NCBI GenBank assembly: GCA_045599185.1
Contig: JAZRVO010000029.1
Location: 62,001 to 126,000, forward strand
Direction of reading: 5' to 3'
From: UBA1240 sp045599185
GTDB taxonomy: Bacteria > Spirochaetota > Spirochaetia > Treponematales > Treponemataceae
DNA length: 64,000 bases
The notes below the pieces were generated by a model, which was not told the origin of the DNA, made no database searches, and saw only the letters and a list, made by a program, of their open reading frames with translations. The translations under genes and the position numbers were made by a program. Below, one piece after another: positions 41,694-50,635 of this stretch (positions are counted from its first letter, which is position 1; each line of letters opens with the position of its first letter).

Positions 41694-41948
41694 ATGACTA
41701 AAACACAATTGAAAGAGTACGTAATGCGTAATAGTAATGTCGATTTCAATTTTAATAATAAACGATATGGTATTGAACGTATGAGGGATGACGATGGTAT
41801 TTATCAGATTTATTTCTGGGAGTGGAATAACGAAGAAACTCTTGATAATCATTATTCTTCATATGAAGAGTTTGAAGAAAAGGCAAAAATCGACGATTCT
41901 CTTGTTGTTGATATCCTAAGAGACATTGATGATGCAGATATCTTCTAG
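41694..41948 (+). CDS. Small acidic protein, unknown
   Basis: 84 residues, with many Asp and Glu (ERMRDDDGIY, FWEWNNEETLDN, DILRDIDDADIF). GAGGAG lies six bases before ATG 41694; an in-frame ATG at 41688 is too close to the SD. Acidic small proteins beside XRE/ImmA pairs can be immunity or antitoxin proteins, but nothing here proves that. It ends nine bases before the DUF4417 gene. Confidence 0.6.
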   Translation: MTKTQLKEYVMRNSNVDFNFNNKRYGIERMRDDDGIYQIYFWEWNNEETLDNHYSSYEEFEEKAKIDDSLVVDILRDIDDADIF

Positions 41949-41957
41949 GAGCAGACT

Positions 41958-42605
41958 GTGGCAAAGAAACCTGTAAAAGATGTTTTTGGTTTCTGGCAAA
42001 TAAAGGGTGCAGAACTGTCAGGGAAATATGAAATACCTGTAATACATGGAACTTCAAAAGTTCCTGACAGTCTAACCCTTTTCACAAATTGCAAGAAAGA
42101 AGAAAACACACAAACAAAAGCTGTTCATTTTTTCCAGTTAGATGAGAACTTTGTAAGCTGCCTTGAAAGTGAAACTAAATTAACAAAAAAACTTGAAGCA
42201 TTCAGAAAGTTTCAAAGCGTTATTTCTCCAGATTACAGTGTTTATAGGGATATGCCATTTGCACAACAAATTTATCAAGTCTATAAAAGCCGAGCAGTGG
42301 GAAATTTTCTTATGTAGAATGGTATAAAAGTAATACCTAATGTTCGTTGGGGAGATGAACGCACTTATGAATTTGTGTTTGAAGGCCTTGATAAGTGGGG
42401 AGTTGTAGCTGTTGGTGTTCAAGGTGGATATAGAGATAAAGAAAATACTGAATACTTTGAACAAGGATTCTATAAAATGCTTGATGTTCTTGAACCGGAA
42501 ACAATACTTTGTTATGGGAATCTATCGGATGGTTTAAAATCAGAGTGTAATTTTAGAAAAATTTCTATAAAAACCTATCCGACAGAAATTTCAAAAAGTT
42601 TCTAG
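41958..42605 (+). pseudogene. DUF4417 protein with in-frame TAG
   Basis: GTG start at 41958 (AGGAG upstream). The first part has DUF4417 features: YEIPVIHGTSKVPDSLTLFTNCKK, AVHFFQLDE, ISPDYSVYRDMPFAQQIYQVYKSRAVG. A TAG at 42315-42317 (codon 120) interrupts it; the same frame continues with NGIKVIPNVRWGDERTYEF, a core motif of the family, to a TAG at 42603. A frame just after 42605 (LEKKSLPNSKDFLTKLPDDK) may be the shifted C-terminus. DUF4417 proteins occur in mobile elements. Either a nonsense mutation or, less likely, readthrough. Confidence 0.8.
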
Positions 42606-42872
42606 AAAAAAAGTCGCTTCCCAACAGCAAGGACTTTTTGACTAAATTACCAGATGACAAAACATTAAAACTCGAAATTCAGGTAAAACAGCGAAAACTT
42701 GCCAAAAATGAGAATACCAGTTTACCACAACCGACACAAAATTAAAAGCCAACCATTTTTTTAGAGATTTTAGAGATTTTTTTTCATTAAAACCGTAAAT
42801 GCTATATTTTAATATTTGCCTGAAAAATAATAAACGAATTATAAAACGCTACATTCAGGCTAAAGAAAACTG
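42606..42872. other. Right flank of the island
   Basis: An open stretch without a start (42602-42745) continues in the -1 frame from the DUF4417 end. Beyond it the DNA is AT-rich with a tandem TTTAGAGA repeat. No gene seen. Confidence 0.4.
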
Positions 42873-42902
42873 TTACAGTTCGGTATGTTTTTGCAGTATA
42901 AT
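42873..42902 (+). promoter_or_regulatory. Promoter giving a leaderless mRNA
   Basis: TTACAG (42873-42878) and a perfect TATAAT (42897-42902) with an 18-base spacer. The ATG at 42911 is eight bases after the -10, where transcription would start. Confidence 0.7.
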
Positions 42903-42910
42903 TGCCTTAT

Positions 42911-43609
42911 ATGAAAATACTGATGATAAACGGACAAAACCACAGGGGCAACACATGGAACATTGGAAACATGCTTGCCGAAAAAATTACCTGCAATAAA
43001 GAAATAACTGAAATTTTCCTGCCCAAAGACCTGAACGAATTCTGCACCGGCTGCTGTGCCTGCCTTAAAGACGAAACAAAATGCCCCTACTGGGACAAAA
43101 AGCAGCCAATTTTAAAGGTGATGGAAGAAGCAGACCTGATTATTTTTACAAGCCCAACCTATTGCATGATGCCCTCGGCGCCGCTTAAAACATTCATGGA
43201 TTTATTTTTCACAATCTGGATGTCTCACAAACCGATGGAAAGCATGTTCCGCAAGAAAGCCGTAGTAATTTCTACCGCAGCAGGCAGCGGCGCAGCAAAA
43301 ACAGCAAAACTAATTGCCAATTGCCTTGCATACTGGGGCATTCCACAGATAATGGTTTTTGGAATAAACGTAAACGCCTTCAGCTGGGAAGAAACAAATG
43401 AAAAAAAGAAAAAGCAGATTTTGAATTTCGTGGAAAAAACTGCCAGAAAACTTTCGGAAGAAAAAGCCGCGCACATTCCGTTAAAAACACGGTTTATGTT
43501 CTGGATGTTTGGCGGAATGCAGAAAGCCGGATTTGGCGCAGCGCCGGAAGAAAAAGAATACTGGAAAAACAAAGGCTGGCTTACGGGCGGCAAACCCTGG
43601 AAAAAATAA
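42911..43609 (+). CDS. Flavodoxin-fold NAD(P)H-dependent oxidoreductase
   Basis: 232 residues. MKILMINGQNHRGNTWNIG is the FMN phosphate-binding loop; FCTGCCACLKDETKCPYW is a Cys-rich variant of the iron-sulfur flavoprotein region; TSPTYCMMPSAPLKTFMD is the second flavin contact. Close to NADPH-dependent FMN reductases and iron-sulfur flavoproteins. The ATG at 42911 has no SD but sits at the predicted transcription start. Confidence 0.85.
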   Translation: MKILMINGQNHRGNTWNIGNMLAEKITCNKEITEIFLPKDLNEFCTGCCACLKDETKCPYWDKKQPILKVMEEADLIIFTSPTYCMMPSAPLKTFMDLFFTIWMSHKPMESMFRKKAVVISTAAGSGAAKTAKLIANCLAYWGIPQIMVFGINVNAFSWEETNEKKKKQILNFVEKTARKLSEEKAAHIPLKTRFMFWMFGGMQKAGFGAAPEEKEYWKNKGWLTGGKPWKK

Positions 43610-43707
43610 TTGAATGCAGACCGCACGCCTTAGCCGTGCCTAAGATTTAAGCGCAATGCAATTACAGCAAAATGCCGCGCACGCAAGCGGCGAGGTATTT
43701 TGATTTT

Positions 43708-44274
43708 TCAGTGAATGTTTTGTACGCGCTTCAGGTAAGCACCGCCATTTTGTTTAAGCCACTTGTCCCAGCGTTTGTAGTCCGGAAAAATGCTTAAAAC
43801 TTCGTCGTAAAAAGCTTTTGAATGATTCATGTGGCGGCGGTGGCAAAGTTCGTGAACAACCACGCTGTCCAAAACTTCAGCAGGCATAAGCACCAAAAGG
43901 CAGTTAAAGTTCAGGTTGCCATCGCGGGAACAGCTGCCCCAGCGCGTTTTTTGAAGCCTGATAGAAACACGCCCGTACTTAATGCCGGAAAGATTTGCAT
44001 AATGCGCCACCCGTTCAGGAATCAGCATTTTTGCCCGTTTCTTTATTTCGACCAAATCTTCCGCGCTAAGCGCGCCCATTTTTTCTGCAAGCCGGGACTG
44101 GTTTTCAATTTTTTCAATTTGCATTAAAACCCAGTCCTGCTTTTTGTTCAAAAACCTTACGGCAAAAATATCAGGCGTACCGGCAGGCACTTTTAAAATT
44201 ACCTTTTTGTCGCCGGTAACGTGAATACTCATCGTTCGCCTTTTGGATTTTTGAATTTCATAATCAATATTCAT
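43708..44274 (-). CDS. YgjP-like zinc metalloprotease (DUF45)
   Basis: 188 residues. Start IDYEIQKSKRRTMSIHV and the zinc site VVHELCHRRHMNHSKAFY (HExxH with a downstream His) define the YgjP/SprT-like family; RLQKTRWGSCSRDGNLNFN precedes it. Function unknown, though some members pair with restriction or DNA-repair genes. ATG 44274 is used; a TTG at 44301 overlapping the upstream peptidase gene is possible. Confidence 0.88.
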   Translation of the reverse strand: MNIDYEIQKSKRRTMSIHVTGDKKVILKVPAGTPDIFAVRFLNKKQDWVLMQIEKIENQSRLAEKMGALSAEDLVEIKKRAKMLIPERVAHYANLSGIKYGRVSIRLQKTRWGSCSRDGNLNFNCLLVLMPAEVLDSVVVHELCHRRHMNHSKAFYDEVLSIFPDYKRWDKWLKQNGGAYLKRVQNIH

Positions 44275-44287
44275 TTTTTTACGCCGG

Positions 44288-45646
44288 TTAAAGAATTTCA
44301 AGAAGATTCAGGTAAAATTCAACGGTTTTAAGCAAAGTGCTGCATTCTATCCGTTCGTTTGCACCGTGAATCATTCCCCTTTCTTCTTTTGTCATAAACA
44401 TGCCGCTGAACCTGTAAATTTTGTCCGTAATTCGGCAGTAATGGCGCGAATCGCTGCACGCCATCATAAGATACGGGCTTATAAGAATTTCCGGCCATGT
44501 TTTATGCACAACAGAACATAAATCATTCCACTGGCTGCATTTAGTGTCAGAAACTTTTGAAGGGTTGCTTTTGCTTACGACATTCACCTCTACACCTGCC
44601 TTTTTGCCTGCCGCCTTTGACGCGTATTTTTCAATTCTGGCCTTTGCCTTTTCTACCGTGTCACTGCCCAGCAGCCTGAAATTCAGACCAACCGTGGCTT
44701 TTGAAGGCAGAACATTGTAGGCATTGCTGCCTTCCATTTTGGTTACAGCGCAGGTTGTGTGCAGCATGGCATTAAGTTCGCCGCCAATAAGCCGCGAAAC
44801 AAGGCTGATTAAAGGTTTTGTAAGCCATAAATTTCCAAACAGAAACTTAAGCACCCCGTTTGAATTGTTTGGTCCCATGACCTTAAACAAATCCTTAATC
44901 GGCTGTGTGTATTCGGCCTTGCACGGGTGTTTTTCAATGGCACAAACAGCCTTGCTTGCAAGCCCAGCCACCGAATTTTTAGGCGGCGTAGAAGCGTGCC
45001 CGGGTTTTCCTTCTACAACCAAATCCATATAAACAGAACCTTTTTCAGCAGTGCCAATCATGGCGCAGCGCTGCTTTACGCCGGGAAAAACATTTTCTAC
45101 AATCGCGCCGCCTTCATCCAGCACAAAATCAATTTCAATGTTACGGTTTTTAAACCAGTCTACAATATCGCTGCACGAATTGCCGTTTATTTCTTCTTCG
45201 CCGGAAAAACAAAGGTACAAATCAGTTTCAGGTTTCCACCCAGAATTAAGGCCGATTTCCACGGCTTCCATGCAGGAACACAAAGTTCCCTTGGTATCCA
45301 AAGTTCCGCGCCCGCGGATAAAACCGTCCGCAATATCTCCGGCAAAAGGCGGAAAATCCCAGTTCTGACCATCCGCAGGAACAACATCATAGTGCGCCAT
45401 AAGAACTTTTCCGCGGTTTTTAATGCCGCCGGTTCCTTCAATTTTGTGCACTATTCCAGATTTTCCTACTCTGGTAAATTCACAAACTTCATAAATCTTG
45501 GGAAAAATTTCTTTCAGCAGTGCGCGGAATTTTTCAAATTCATTCCAGTCTACAAGACTGTCATCAAGATTCGATACGGTTTTGCACTGAATCATCCGGC
45601 ACATGTCCGAAATTATTTTTTTCCTGTCGCTTTCTTTAATTTCCAT
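44288..45646 (-). CDS. M20-family metallopeptidase / deacylase
   Basis: 452 residues. M20 motifs: VLMAHYDVVPAD (metal His, Asp), GRGTLDTKGTL (bridging Asp), CFSGEEEINGNS (catalytic Glu-Glu), and C-terminal MMACSDSRHY. Acts on peptides or acylated amino acids. It starts right after the stop of the membrane-protein gene upstream, so the two membrane proteins and this peptidase form an operon, as expected for import and breakdown of an amino-acid derivative. Confidence 0.9.
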   Translation of the reverse strand: MEIKESDRKKIISDMCRMIQCKTVSNLDDSLVDWNEFEKFRALLKEIFPKIYEVCEFTRVGKSGIVHKIEGTGGIKNRGKVLMAHYDVVPADGQNWDFPPFAGDIADGFIRGRGTLDTKGTLCSCMEAVEIGLNSGWKPETDLYLCFSGEEEINGNSCSDIVDWFKNRNIEIDFVLDEGGAIVENVFPGVKQRCAMIGTAEKGSVYMDLVVEGKPGHASTPPKNSVAGLASKAVCAIEKHPCKAEYTQPIKDLFKVMGPNNSNGVLKFLFGNLWLTKPLISLVSRLIGGELNAMLHTTCAVTKMEGSNAYNVLPSKATVGLNFRLLGSDTVEKAKARIEKYASKAAGKKAGVEVNVVSKSNPSKVSDTKCSQWNDLCSVVHKTWPEILISPYLMMACSDSRHYCRITDKIYRFSGMFMTKEERGMIHGANERIECSTLLKTVEFYLNLLEIL

Positions 45647-45648
45647 TC

Positions 45649-46308
45649 TTACAGCCAGCCTTTTTTATACATAAGCCTTGAAACCCCAAGGGCAATAAGA
45701 ATGCCTACAGGAACAAGAACTCCAACTGAACTTGCAAGCGACGGCACGCTTACGAAAAGAATAATCATGAAAACAAAAGGCGCAACAGAAACTTTCCAGT
45801 TTTTGCTGATGTAAACAACGCCAAGACCGCCAAAAAGCGACGGCATGATGTTGTCAAAGGCAGGCTTAAGTTTTGGCGAAGCTAAAAGTGGCTGCAGCTG
45901 GGCAAAAAGCAGAATGCCTGAAGCAATAATAAGGATTGTAACGATTGATGCCGTTGCAATGGCAATTGTGGAAATTATTTCACCTTCTTCACTGCTGGAT
46001 TTTACGCCGGCGCTTTCCATTGCATTTAAAGCCGCAGGAACTTTAAGAGCCGTTACGTTTCCGGTAACAAAACTAAGGTAAGTTCCGCCGGTTCCAAGCA
46101 TCGGCGTAAAAGTAATGATTTCTATGACGCCGACTGTCCAGTAAATTGGTGCAACACCAAGCAGCCCTTTAAAAACTGCGCCCAAACTTGGCCACGCGCC
46201 GTAATAAACGCAAATTGCCACGGGTACAAAAAGCACGGCACAAACTGCGCTCCAAATCCAAATCTGACCCTTTTTATGTGTATCAGCTAAATATTCTTCG
46301 TAATTCAT
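45649..46308 (-). CDS. Multi-pass membrane protein, transporter partner
   Basis: 219 residues with about six membrane helices (IWIWSAVCAVLFVPVAICVYY, IATASIVTILIIASGILLFAQL, FVFMIILFVSVPSLASSVGVLVPVGILIALG). I recognise no function; it accompanies DUF5058 proteins. ATG 46308 is chosen because AGGAG lies six bases upstream; a TTG at 46323 overlaps that SD. Confidence 0.75.
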   Translation of the reverse strand: MNYEEYLADTHKKGQIWIWSAVCAVLFVPVAICVYYGAWPSLGAVFKGLLGVAPIYWTVGVIEIITFTPMLGTGGTYLSFVTGNVTALKVPAALNAMESAGVKSSSEEGEIISTIAIATASIVTILIIASGILLFAQLQPLLASPKLKPAFDNIMPSLFGGLGVVYISKNWKVSVAPFVFMIILFVSVPSLASSVGVLVPVGILIALGVSRLMYKKGWL

Positions 46309-46326
46309 TTCATTCTCCTGCAAAAA

Positions 46327-47115
46327 CTACACGCCAAAAATCGGGGCTGCAACCGCCGCAAAACACATTGAAAGCAGCATTGAAAAAGGCATGGCATAAT
46401 TTTCAAGCCAGGAAATTTTTGCCTTTTTAACAAGCACACCGCAAATTCCCATAATAACAGCCGAAACCGCAAAAACTGCAACCGGCAGCAAGCCCTGCAC
46501 GCCTTCGCGCACATGGCTGAAAACCATTCCGCTGAATGCAGAAATCATGCCCATAAAAAGCGAAGTCATAAAAACGTCGCCCCATCTGGCATCTTTGGTT
46601 TGAATTTTTACAACGCCTTTCTGTATTTTTTTTATAAGAATCGGCGTAAGCAGAATGCTTGGCAAAATGCCCAAAGTCATTACCCATGCAATGGCAGAAT
46701 AAACCTTCGGGTCTGTAATCATTTCCGAAAGCGAAATGTTCAATGCGTTGGCTGTAGAAGTTGCAGCAGGAAGTTCGTAAGTGATTGCGCCAATTACACT
46801 CAGGCGAATCCACGGCAGCGGCAGCCCCAAAAACTGGGAAAGGGTTACTACGCCAAGAAGAATTGAAAAAGCAGGCGCAATTGTGAAAATTGCGGTAGAA
46901 CCTATGGTTTTCCACACAATTTTCATGTTCATGTTAATTGATTTTGCGCGTTTAATTGAGCGAACCAAAAAGAAAACTGACTGAGCCAGTACAAACAGAA
47001 TAACAAGGCATGCAACGCCATAAAGAAACATGCTGTTGGTATTAAAATCTTTCATGGCAAAAATACTAATACTTTTACGCAAAAATTCAAACCACGCAGC
47101 CGGAATGTGAAACAT
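46327..47115 (-). CDS. DUF5058 membrane protein
   Basis: 262 residues (or 242 from ATG 47055). About six membrane helices; MFLYGVACLVILFVLAQSVFFLVRSIKRAK matches the start of DUF5058 proteins, which suggests that the true start could be the internal ATG at 47055. The longer form has a GGGA element before ATG 47115. DUF5058 proteins are uncharacterised and often sit beside peptidases. With the next two genes it probably forms a permease-peptidase operon. Confidence 0.78.
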   Translation of the reverse strand: MFHIPAAWFEFLRKSISIFAMKDFNTNSMFLYGVACLVILFVLAQSVFFLVRSIKRAKSINMNMKIVWKTIGSTAIFTIAPAFSILLGVVTLSQFLGLPLPWIRLSVIGAITYELPAATSTANALNISLSEMITDPKVYSAIAWVMTLGILPSILLTPILIKKIQKGVVKIQTKDARWGDVFMTSLFMGMISAFSGMVFSHVREGVQGLLPVAVFAVSAVIMGICGVLVKKAKISWLENYAMPFSMLLSMCFAAVAAPIFGV

Positions 47116-47357
47116 TCTTAAAATCCCATAAAAATCTTAAAAATTCTTAAAATTCACTTCTACCGGCTGGAATAATTTAACTTGCCACACTAATTTTCTC
47201 GATAAAAGGCTTTAAAAAGCGTTTTTTTATTCAGTTCTACTAAAGTATACCTTTCTTATTCTAAAGTTTCAGTTAAATCAATTTAGAGTTCAATTCTTTT
47301 TTGCAGCTAAAAAAAATATTCTCTAACTATCAATACTTTAAATGTAAGAGGTGAATT
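47116..47357. other. Divergent intergenic region before the DUF1989 cluster
   Basis: 240 AT-rich bases. Contains two CTAAAGT-type motifs (47240-47248 and 47260-47268) that resemble the core of the palindrome at 59297-59318. I searched by eye for a guanidine riboswitch (ykkC type) and saw none. Confidence 0.4.
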
Positions 47358-48077
47358 ATGCAGGTTATTTGGAAAAAAGAATTTAGGCCTGGAGAAGCTT
47401 GGTCGGGTTGTATTGGTCGTCAAAAATACATTCATTTTAAGGCACTGGAAGACAATGCCAATGTTTCTGTTCTGCTTTACAACATGCGCGAAACTTCAGA
47501 ACGGTACAATATGCCGGACTCTCTTAAAGCTCAATATACGGCACATCTTACAGCCGGCAATGTTCTGATGAGTGATAACGGCCGCGTACTTGCTTCAATT
47601 GTTCAGGATTCAACAGGCTGGATTGATTCAATTTCTGGTGTTACGACAAAGGAAATGACGGATGAAAAATATGGCGTAACTTCGTACCAGGTGCAGAGAA
47701 ATGATTTTTACCGTAACGGCTACGACAATTTTAAAATTGAACTTGTACGAAACGGAATGAGCAAAAGGGACATTGTGCCGCCTGTAAATCTGTTTTCCAA
47801 AGTATTTGTAAAGGAAGACGGTTCAATGCATTACGTTGCAGAACACTGTAAGAAAGGCGCAACAATTACATTAAGAACAGAAATGGACTGTCTGTTCGTA
47901 ATTTCTAATACGCCCAATCCGCTTGATCCTTCGGCAAATTATCCTTCCGTGCCGGTTACTATGGAAGTTTATGACGCACCAAAAACGGATTTAACAGATT
48001 TCTGCGTTAATTTCAGGGACGAAAATTACAGGGCATTTGAAAATACCTGGGACTATTACAATCTTTTAGGCTTGTAG
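47358..48077 (+). CDS. DUF1989 protein, UAAP1/CgdA-like (copy 1)
   Basis: 239 residues. Shares with the copy at 50711 the pattern IWKK..PG..WSG.IG, PDSLKAQYTAHL, RNGMSKRDIVPPVNLFSK, ISNTPNPLDPSANYPSVP. DUF1989 pairs were called urea-amidolyase-associated proteins and were later shown to be carboxyguanidine deiminase subunits in guanidine catabolism. In this copy the usual CGWHDS motif is STGWIDS, lacking Cys and His, so it may be a non-catalytic subunit. It is the first gene of the cluster. Confidence 0.85.
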   Translation: MQVIWKKEFRPGEAWSGCIGRQKYIHFKALEDNANVSVLLYNMRETSERYNMPDSLKAQYTAHLTAGNVLMSDNGRVLASIVQDSTGWIDSISGVTTKEMTDEKYGVTSYQVQRNDFYRNGYDNFKIELVRNGMSKRDIVPPVNLFSKVFVKEDGSMHYVAEHCKKGATITLRTEMDCLFVISNTPNPLDPSANYPSVPVTMEVYDAPKTDLTDFCVNFRDENYRAFENTWDYYNLLGL

Positions 48078-48110
48078 CATGAAAAAAATCAAATGATTCA
48101 GGAGAAATTT

Positions 48111-48761
48111 ATGTACGGATTTATTGAAAAAGATTCAGATTTGAAGATAGAAGACGCAATTTACAACGAAGAAGTTCAGGCCGGTCTTGGCTGGATGCAC
48201 GAACTGAAAAAAGGCCAGACTTTTAGAATCATCGACCTTGAAGGAAACCAGGCTGTTGATACTACTTTTTATGACTTGCACGACCCGGAAGACCACTACG
48301 GTGCCGTGCCTACAATTGTTATGCAGCAGAACATTTATCTTACCACCGGTTCAATTTTGCGCACAGAAAGCGGCAAGGCAATTTTAAAAATTACTGCCGA
48401 TAAAACCGGCCGCCACGATACACTTGGCGGTGCATGTTCGCGGCAAAGCAACACGGTACGCTACGCAAGAGAAAAAGAATACATGCACGCCTGCCGTGAC
48501 AGTTTCATGCTTCAGCTGGCAGACTGTGATTATGACATTAAGAAACGCGACCTTGCACCAAACATCAATTTTTTTATGAACGTTCCTATTACGGAAGACG
48601 GTTATTACAAATTTGATGACGGTGTTTCTGCACCGGGAAAATATGTAGAAATGGAAGCACTTGAAGATGTTATGATTTTAATTTCAAACTGTCCGCAGCT
48701 TAACAACCCCTGCAATGCTTACAACCCTACACCTGTCCGCTGTGTAATTTGGGATAAATAA
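48111..48761 (+). CDS. DUF1989 protein, UAAP2/CgdB-like (copy 1)
   Basis: 216 residues from ATG 48111, with AGGAG upstream. GLGWMHELKKGQTFRIIDLEGNQAVDTTFYDLHDPEDHYGA at the start, GRHDTLGGACSRQSNTVRY in the middle, and ISNCPQLNNPCNAYNPTPVR at the end. It keeps the His-Asp of the probable metal site (RHD), as canonical UAAP2 proteins do. It follows copy-1 UAAP1 by about 30 bases and probably forms a complex with it. Confidence 0.87.
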   Translation: MYGFIEKDSDLKIEDAIYNEEVQAGLGWMHELKKGQTFRIIDLEGNQAVDTTFYDLHDPEDHYGAVPTIVMQQNIYLTTGSILRTESGKAILKITADKTGRHDTLGGACSRQSNTVRYAREKEYMHACRDSFMLQLADCDYDIKKRDLAPNINFFMNVPITEDGYYKFDDGVSAPGKYVEMEALEDVMILISNCPQLNNPCNAYNPTPVRCVIWDK

Positions 48762-48770
48762 GGAAGATAT

Positions 48771-50459
48771 ATGCTGTATTTTCCAGAAAAACTTTCAGTC
48801 CGATGGATTAAGGCTTCTTACGAGAGCGGATATTTAAAACCTGCTGATTTAGTGGAAGAAATTATCAGCAGAAGTAAGAGATATACGGAAAAAAACATCT
48901 GGATTGTAGAACCGTCCCACGCGTTTATTGATGATTACGTAAAAAATCTTCCGGAAAAATCAGAAAAAACACCGCTTTGGGGCATTCCGTTTGCTATTAA
49001 AGACAATATTGACCTTGCAAATGTGCCTACAACGGCAGCGTGCCCGGATTTTTCATATACACCGGCAGAAAGTGCCACGGTTGTAAAAAAACTTATTAAA
49101 GCCGGAGCAATCCCTGTAGGAAAAACAAATCTTGACCAGTTTGCAACAGGACTTGTGGGTACTCGTTCTCCATACGGCGAATGCCACAACGCCTATCAGG
49201 ATGAAATGATTTCCGGCGGTTCATCTTCCGGTTCTGCGGTTAGTGTTGCACTTGGGCTTGCAGCTTTTGCCCTTGGAACAGACACAGCCGGAAGCGGGCG
49301 CGTGCCGGCAATGCTGAACACATTAATCGGTTACAAACCGCCGGTAGGTTCATGGTCTACCAAAGGTGTTGTACCGGCCTGCGCAAGCCTGGACTGCGTA
49401 ACAGTATTTGCCAATAATTTTGAAGACATTCAGCTGGTAGATTCTGCTGCACGCGGTTATGACAGTGAATGCATCTGGTCCAGAAAATTTGAAACAAAAG
49501 GCGAACGGCTTCCGTCAAAAATTTACCTTCCGCAAAATACGCCTGCTTTTTATGGCAAATGGAAAAACATTTATCAAAGCAAGTGGGAAAATGCCGTAAC
49601 GCGGATAAAAAAATTAGGAATTCCATACGAAGAAATTGATTATTCAATGTTTCAAGAGGCTGCACTGATTTTATACGAAGGCGCCTATGTTGCCGAACGC
49701 TGGGAAGATTTAAAGGATTTTATAAACAATAATCCGGGAAAAACATTTGATGTTACCGAAACAATTCTCCGCAGCGGTTCTACACCAGAAAAAACGGCTT
49801 CAAAACTTTTTTCAAACCTTCACCAGTTGCAAACGTACAGGTACAAGGCAAAAGAACTTTTGGAAGACGCCGTAATGATTATGCCTACCGCCGGCGGAAG
49901 TTTTACAAGAAGCCAGGTTAGAGAAGACCCGATAAAAACAAACAGTCAGATGGGGCTTTATACAAACCACTGCAACCTTCTTGATATGGCCGCAGTCGCA
50001 ATTCCAGAAAATTCTTCTGACAAAAGCTATCCCTTTGGCATAACTCTGTTTGGCCTTTACGATGCAGAAAACCTGATTTGCAGTCTGGCAAAAAAATTTC
50101 TGGAAACGGAAACAATAAAGCTTGCTGTTTGCGGCCTGCATAAAAAAGGATACAGCCTTGAAAGCCAGCTGATAGAACTTGGCGGTGAATTTATTGAACA
50201 CAGAAAAACTGCAAAGGAATATGACTTTTATAAATTGAATACTACGCCGGTTAAGCCAGGAATGGTGCGAAGGGAAAAGGGAAAAAGCGTGGATGTGGAC
50301 ATTTATGAAATTCCCAGAAAAAACTTCGGGTATTTTATGGAAAAAGTTACATCTCCCCTTTCCATTGGTAATGTAAAGCTTGATGACGGAACTTTTGTAA
50401 AAGGTTTTCTGTGCGAAGAAACTGCCGTAAAAAATGCAGAAGAAATCAATAATTTTTAG
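48771..50459 (+). CDS. atzF: Allophanate hydrolase
   Basis: 562 residues. Amidase-signature domain with K77 (IPFAIKDN), GGSSSGS (about 149-155) and nucleophile S175 (TDTAGSGR). The C-terminal 110 residues form the allophanate-hydrolase C domain, ending YEIPRKNFGYFMEKV..PLSIGNV..DG. It splits allophanate into ammonia and CO2, the last step of urea-carboxylase and guanidine-carboxylase routes. It follows the first DUF1989 pair closely; a terminator lies about 100 bases downstream. Confidence 0.93.
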   Translation: MLYFPEKLSVRWIKASYESGYLKPADLVEEIISRSKRYTEKNIWIVEPSHAFIDDYVKNLPEKSEKTPLWGIPFAIKDNIDLANVPTTAACPDFSYTPAESATVVKKLIKAGAIPVGKTNLDQFATGLVGTRSPYGECHNAYQDEMISGGSSSGSAVSVALGLAAFALGTDTAGSGRVPAMLNTLIGYKPPVGSWSTKGVVPACASLDCVTVFANNFEDIQLVDSAARGYDSECIWSRKFETKGERLPSKIYLPQNTPAFYGKWKNIYQSKWENAVTRIKKLGIPYEEIDYSMFQEAALILYEGAYVAERWEDLKDFINNNPGKTFDVTETILRSGSTPEKTASKLFSNLHQLQTYRYKAKELLEDAVMIMPTAGGSFTRSQVREDPIKTNSQMGLYTNHCNLLDMAAVAIPENSSDKSYPFGITLFGLYDAENLICSLAKKFLETETIKLAVCGLHKKGYSLESQLIELGGEFIEHRKTAKEYDFYKLNTTPVKPGMVRREKGKSVDVDIYEIPRKNFGYFMEKVTSPLSIGNVKLDDGTFVKGFLCEETAVKNAEEINNF

Positions 50460-50470
50460 ACTGATTTTTG

Positions 50471-50486
50471 GTAACTAAAGTTCTAG
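50471..50486 (+). promoter_or_regulatory. Possible operator half-copy
   Basis: AACTAAAGTTCTAG (50473-50486) repeats exactly 14 bases of the palindrome found upstream of the LuxR gene at 59297-59318. It lies just after the allophanate hydrolase stop. Confidence 0.45.
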
Positions 50487-50562
50487 TAAGTTAAAAGTTT
50501 TCAAACTTTCAGATAATTATTTAATTTTTCAAACTTTAGTAATCTTAAAACATCAGATGTAC

Positions 50563-50610
50563 AAAGGCGTGCAGATTTCGTAAAAAAACGAAAAATGTAC
50601 GCCTTTTTTA
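50563..50610 (+). terminator. Intrinsic terminator after allophanate hydrolase
   Basis: AAAGGCGT and ACGCCTTT arms enclose an inner hairpin (TTTCG/CGAAA) and are followed by a T-run. It separates the first DUF1989 transcript from the second. Confidence 0.85.
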
Positions 50611-50635
50611 TTTATGGTTTACTGCAAACCATAAA
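50611..50635 (+). promoter_or_regulatory. Palindrome upstream of the second DUF1989 operon
   Basis: TTTATGGTTT (50611-50620) and AAACCATAAA (50626-50635) form perfect ten-base arms around ACTGC, directly after the terminator. Likely an operator or leader hairpin for the operon starting at 50711. Confidence 0.55.

Noticed and set aside
47116..47357. Guanidine (ykkC/mini-ykkC) riboswitch expected upstream of DUF1989 genes
   Set aside because: I looked for the conserved ykkC core and for paired ACGR hairpin loops and saw neither here, nor at 50611-50710 or 59380-59460. A covariance search would be decisive.
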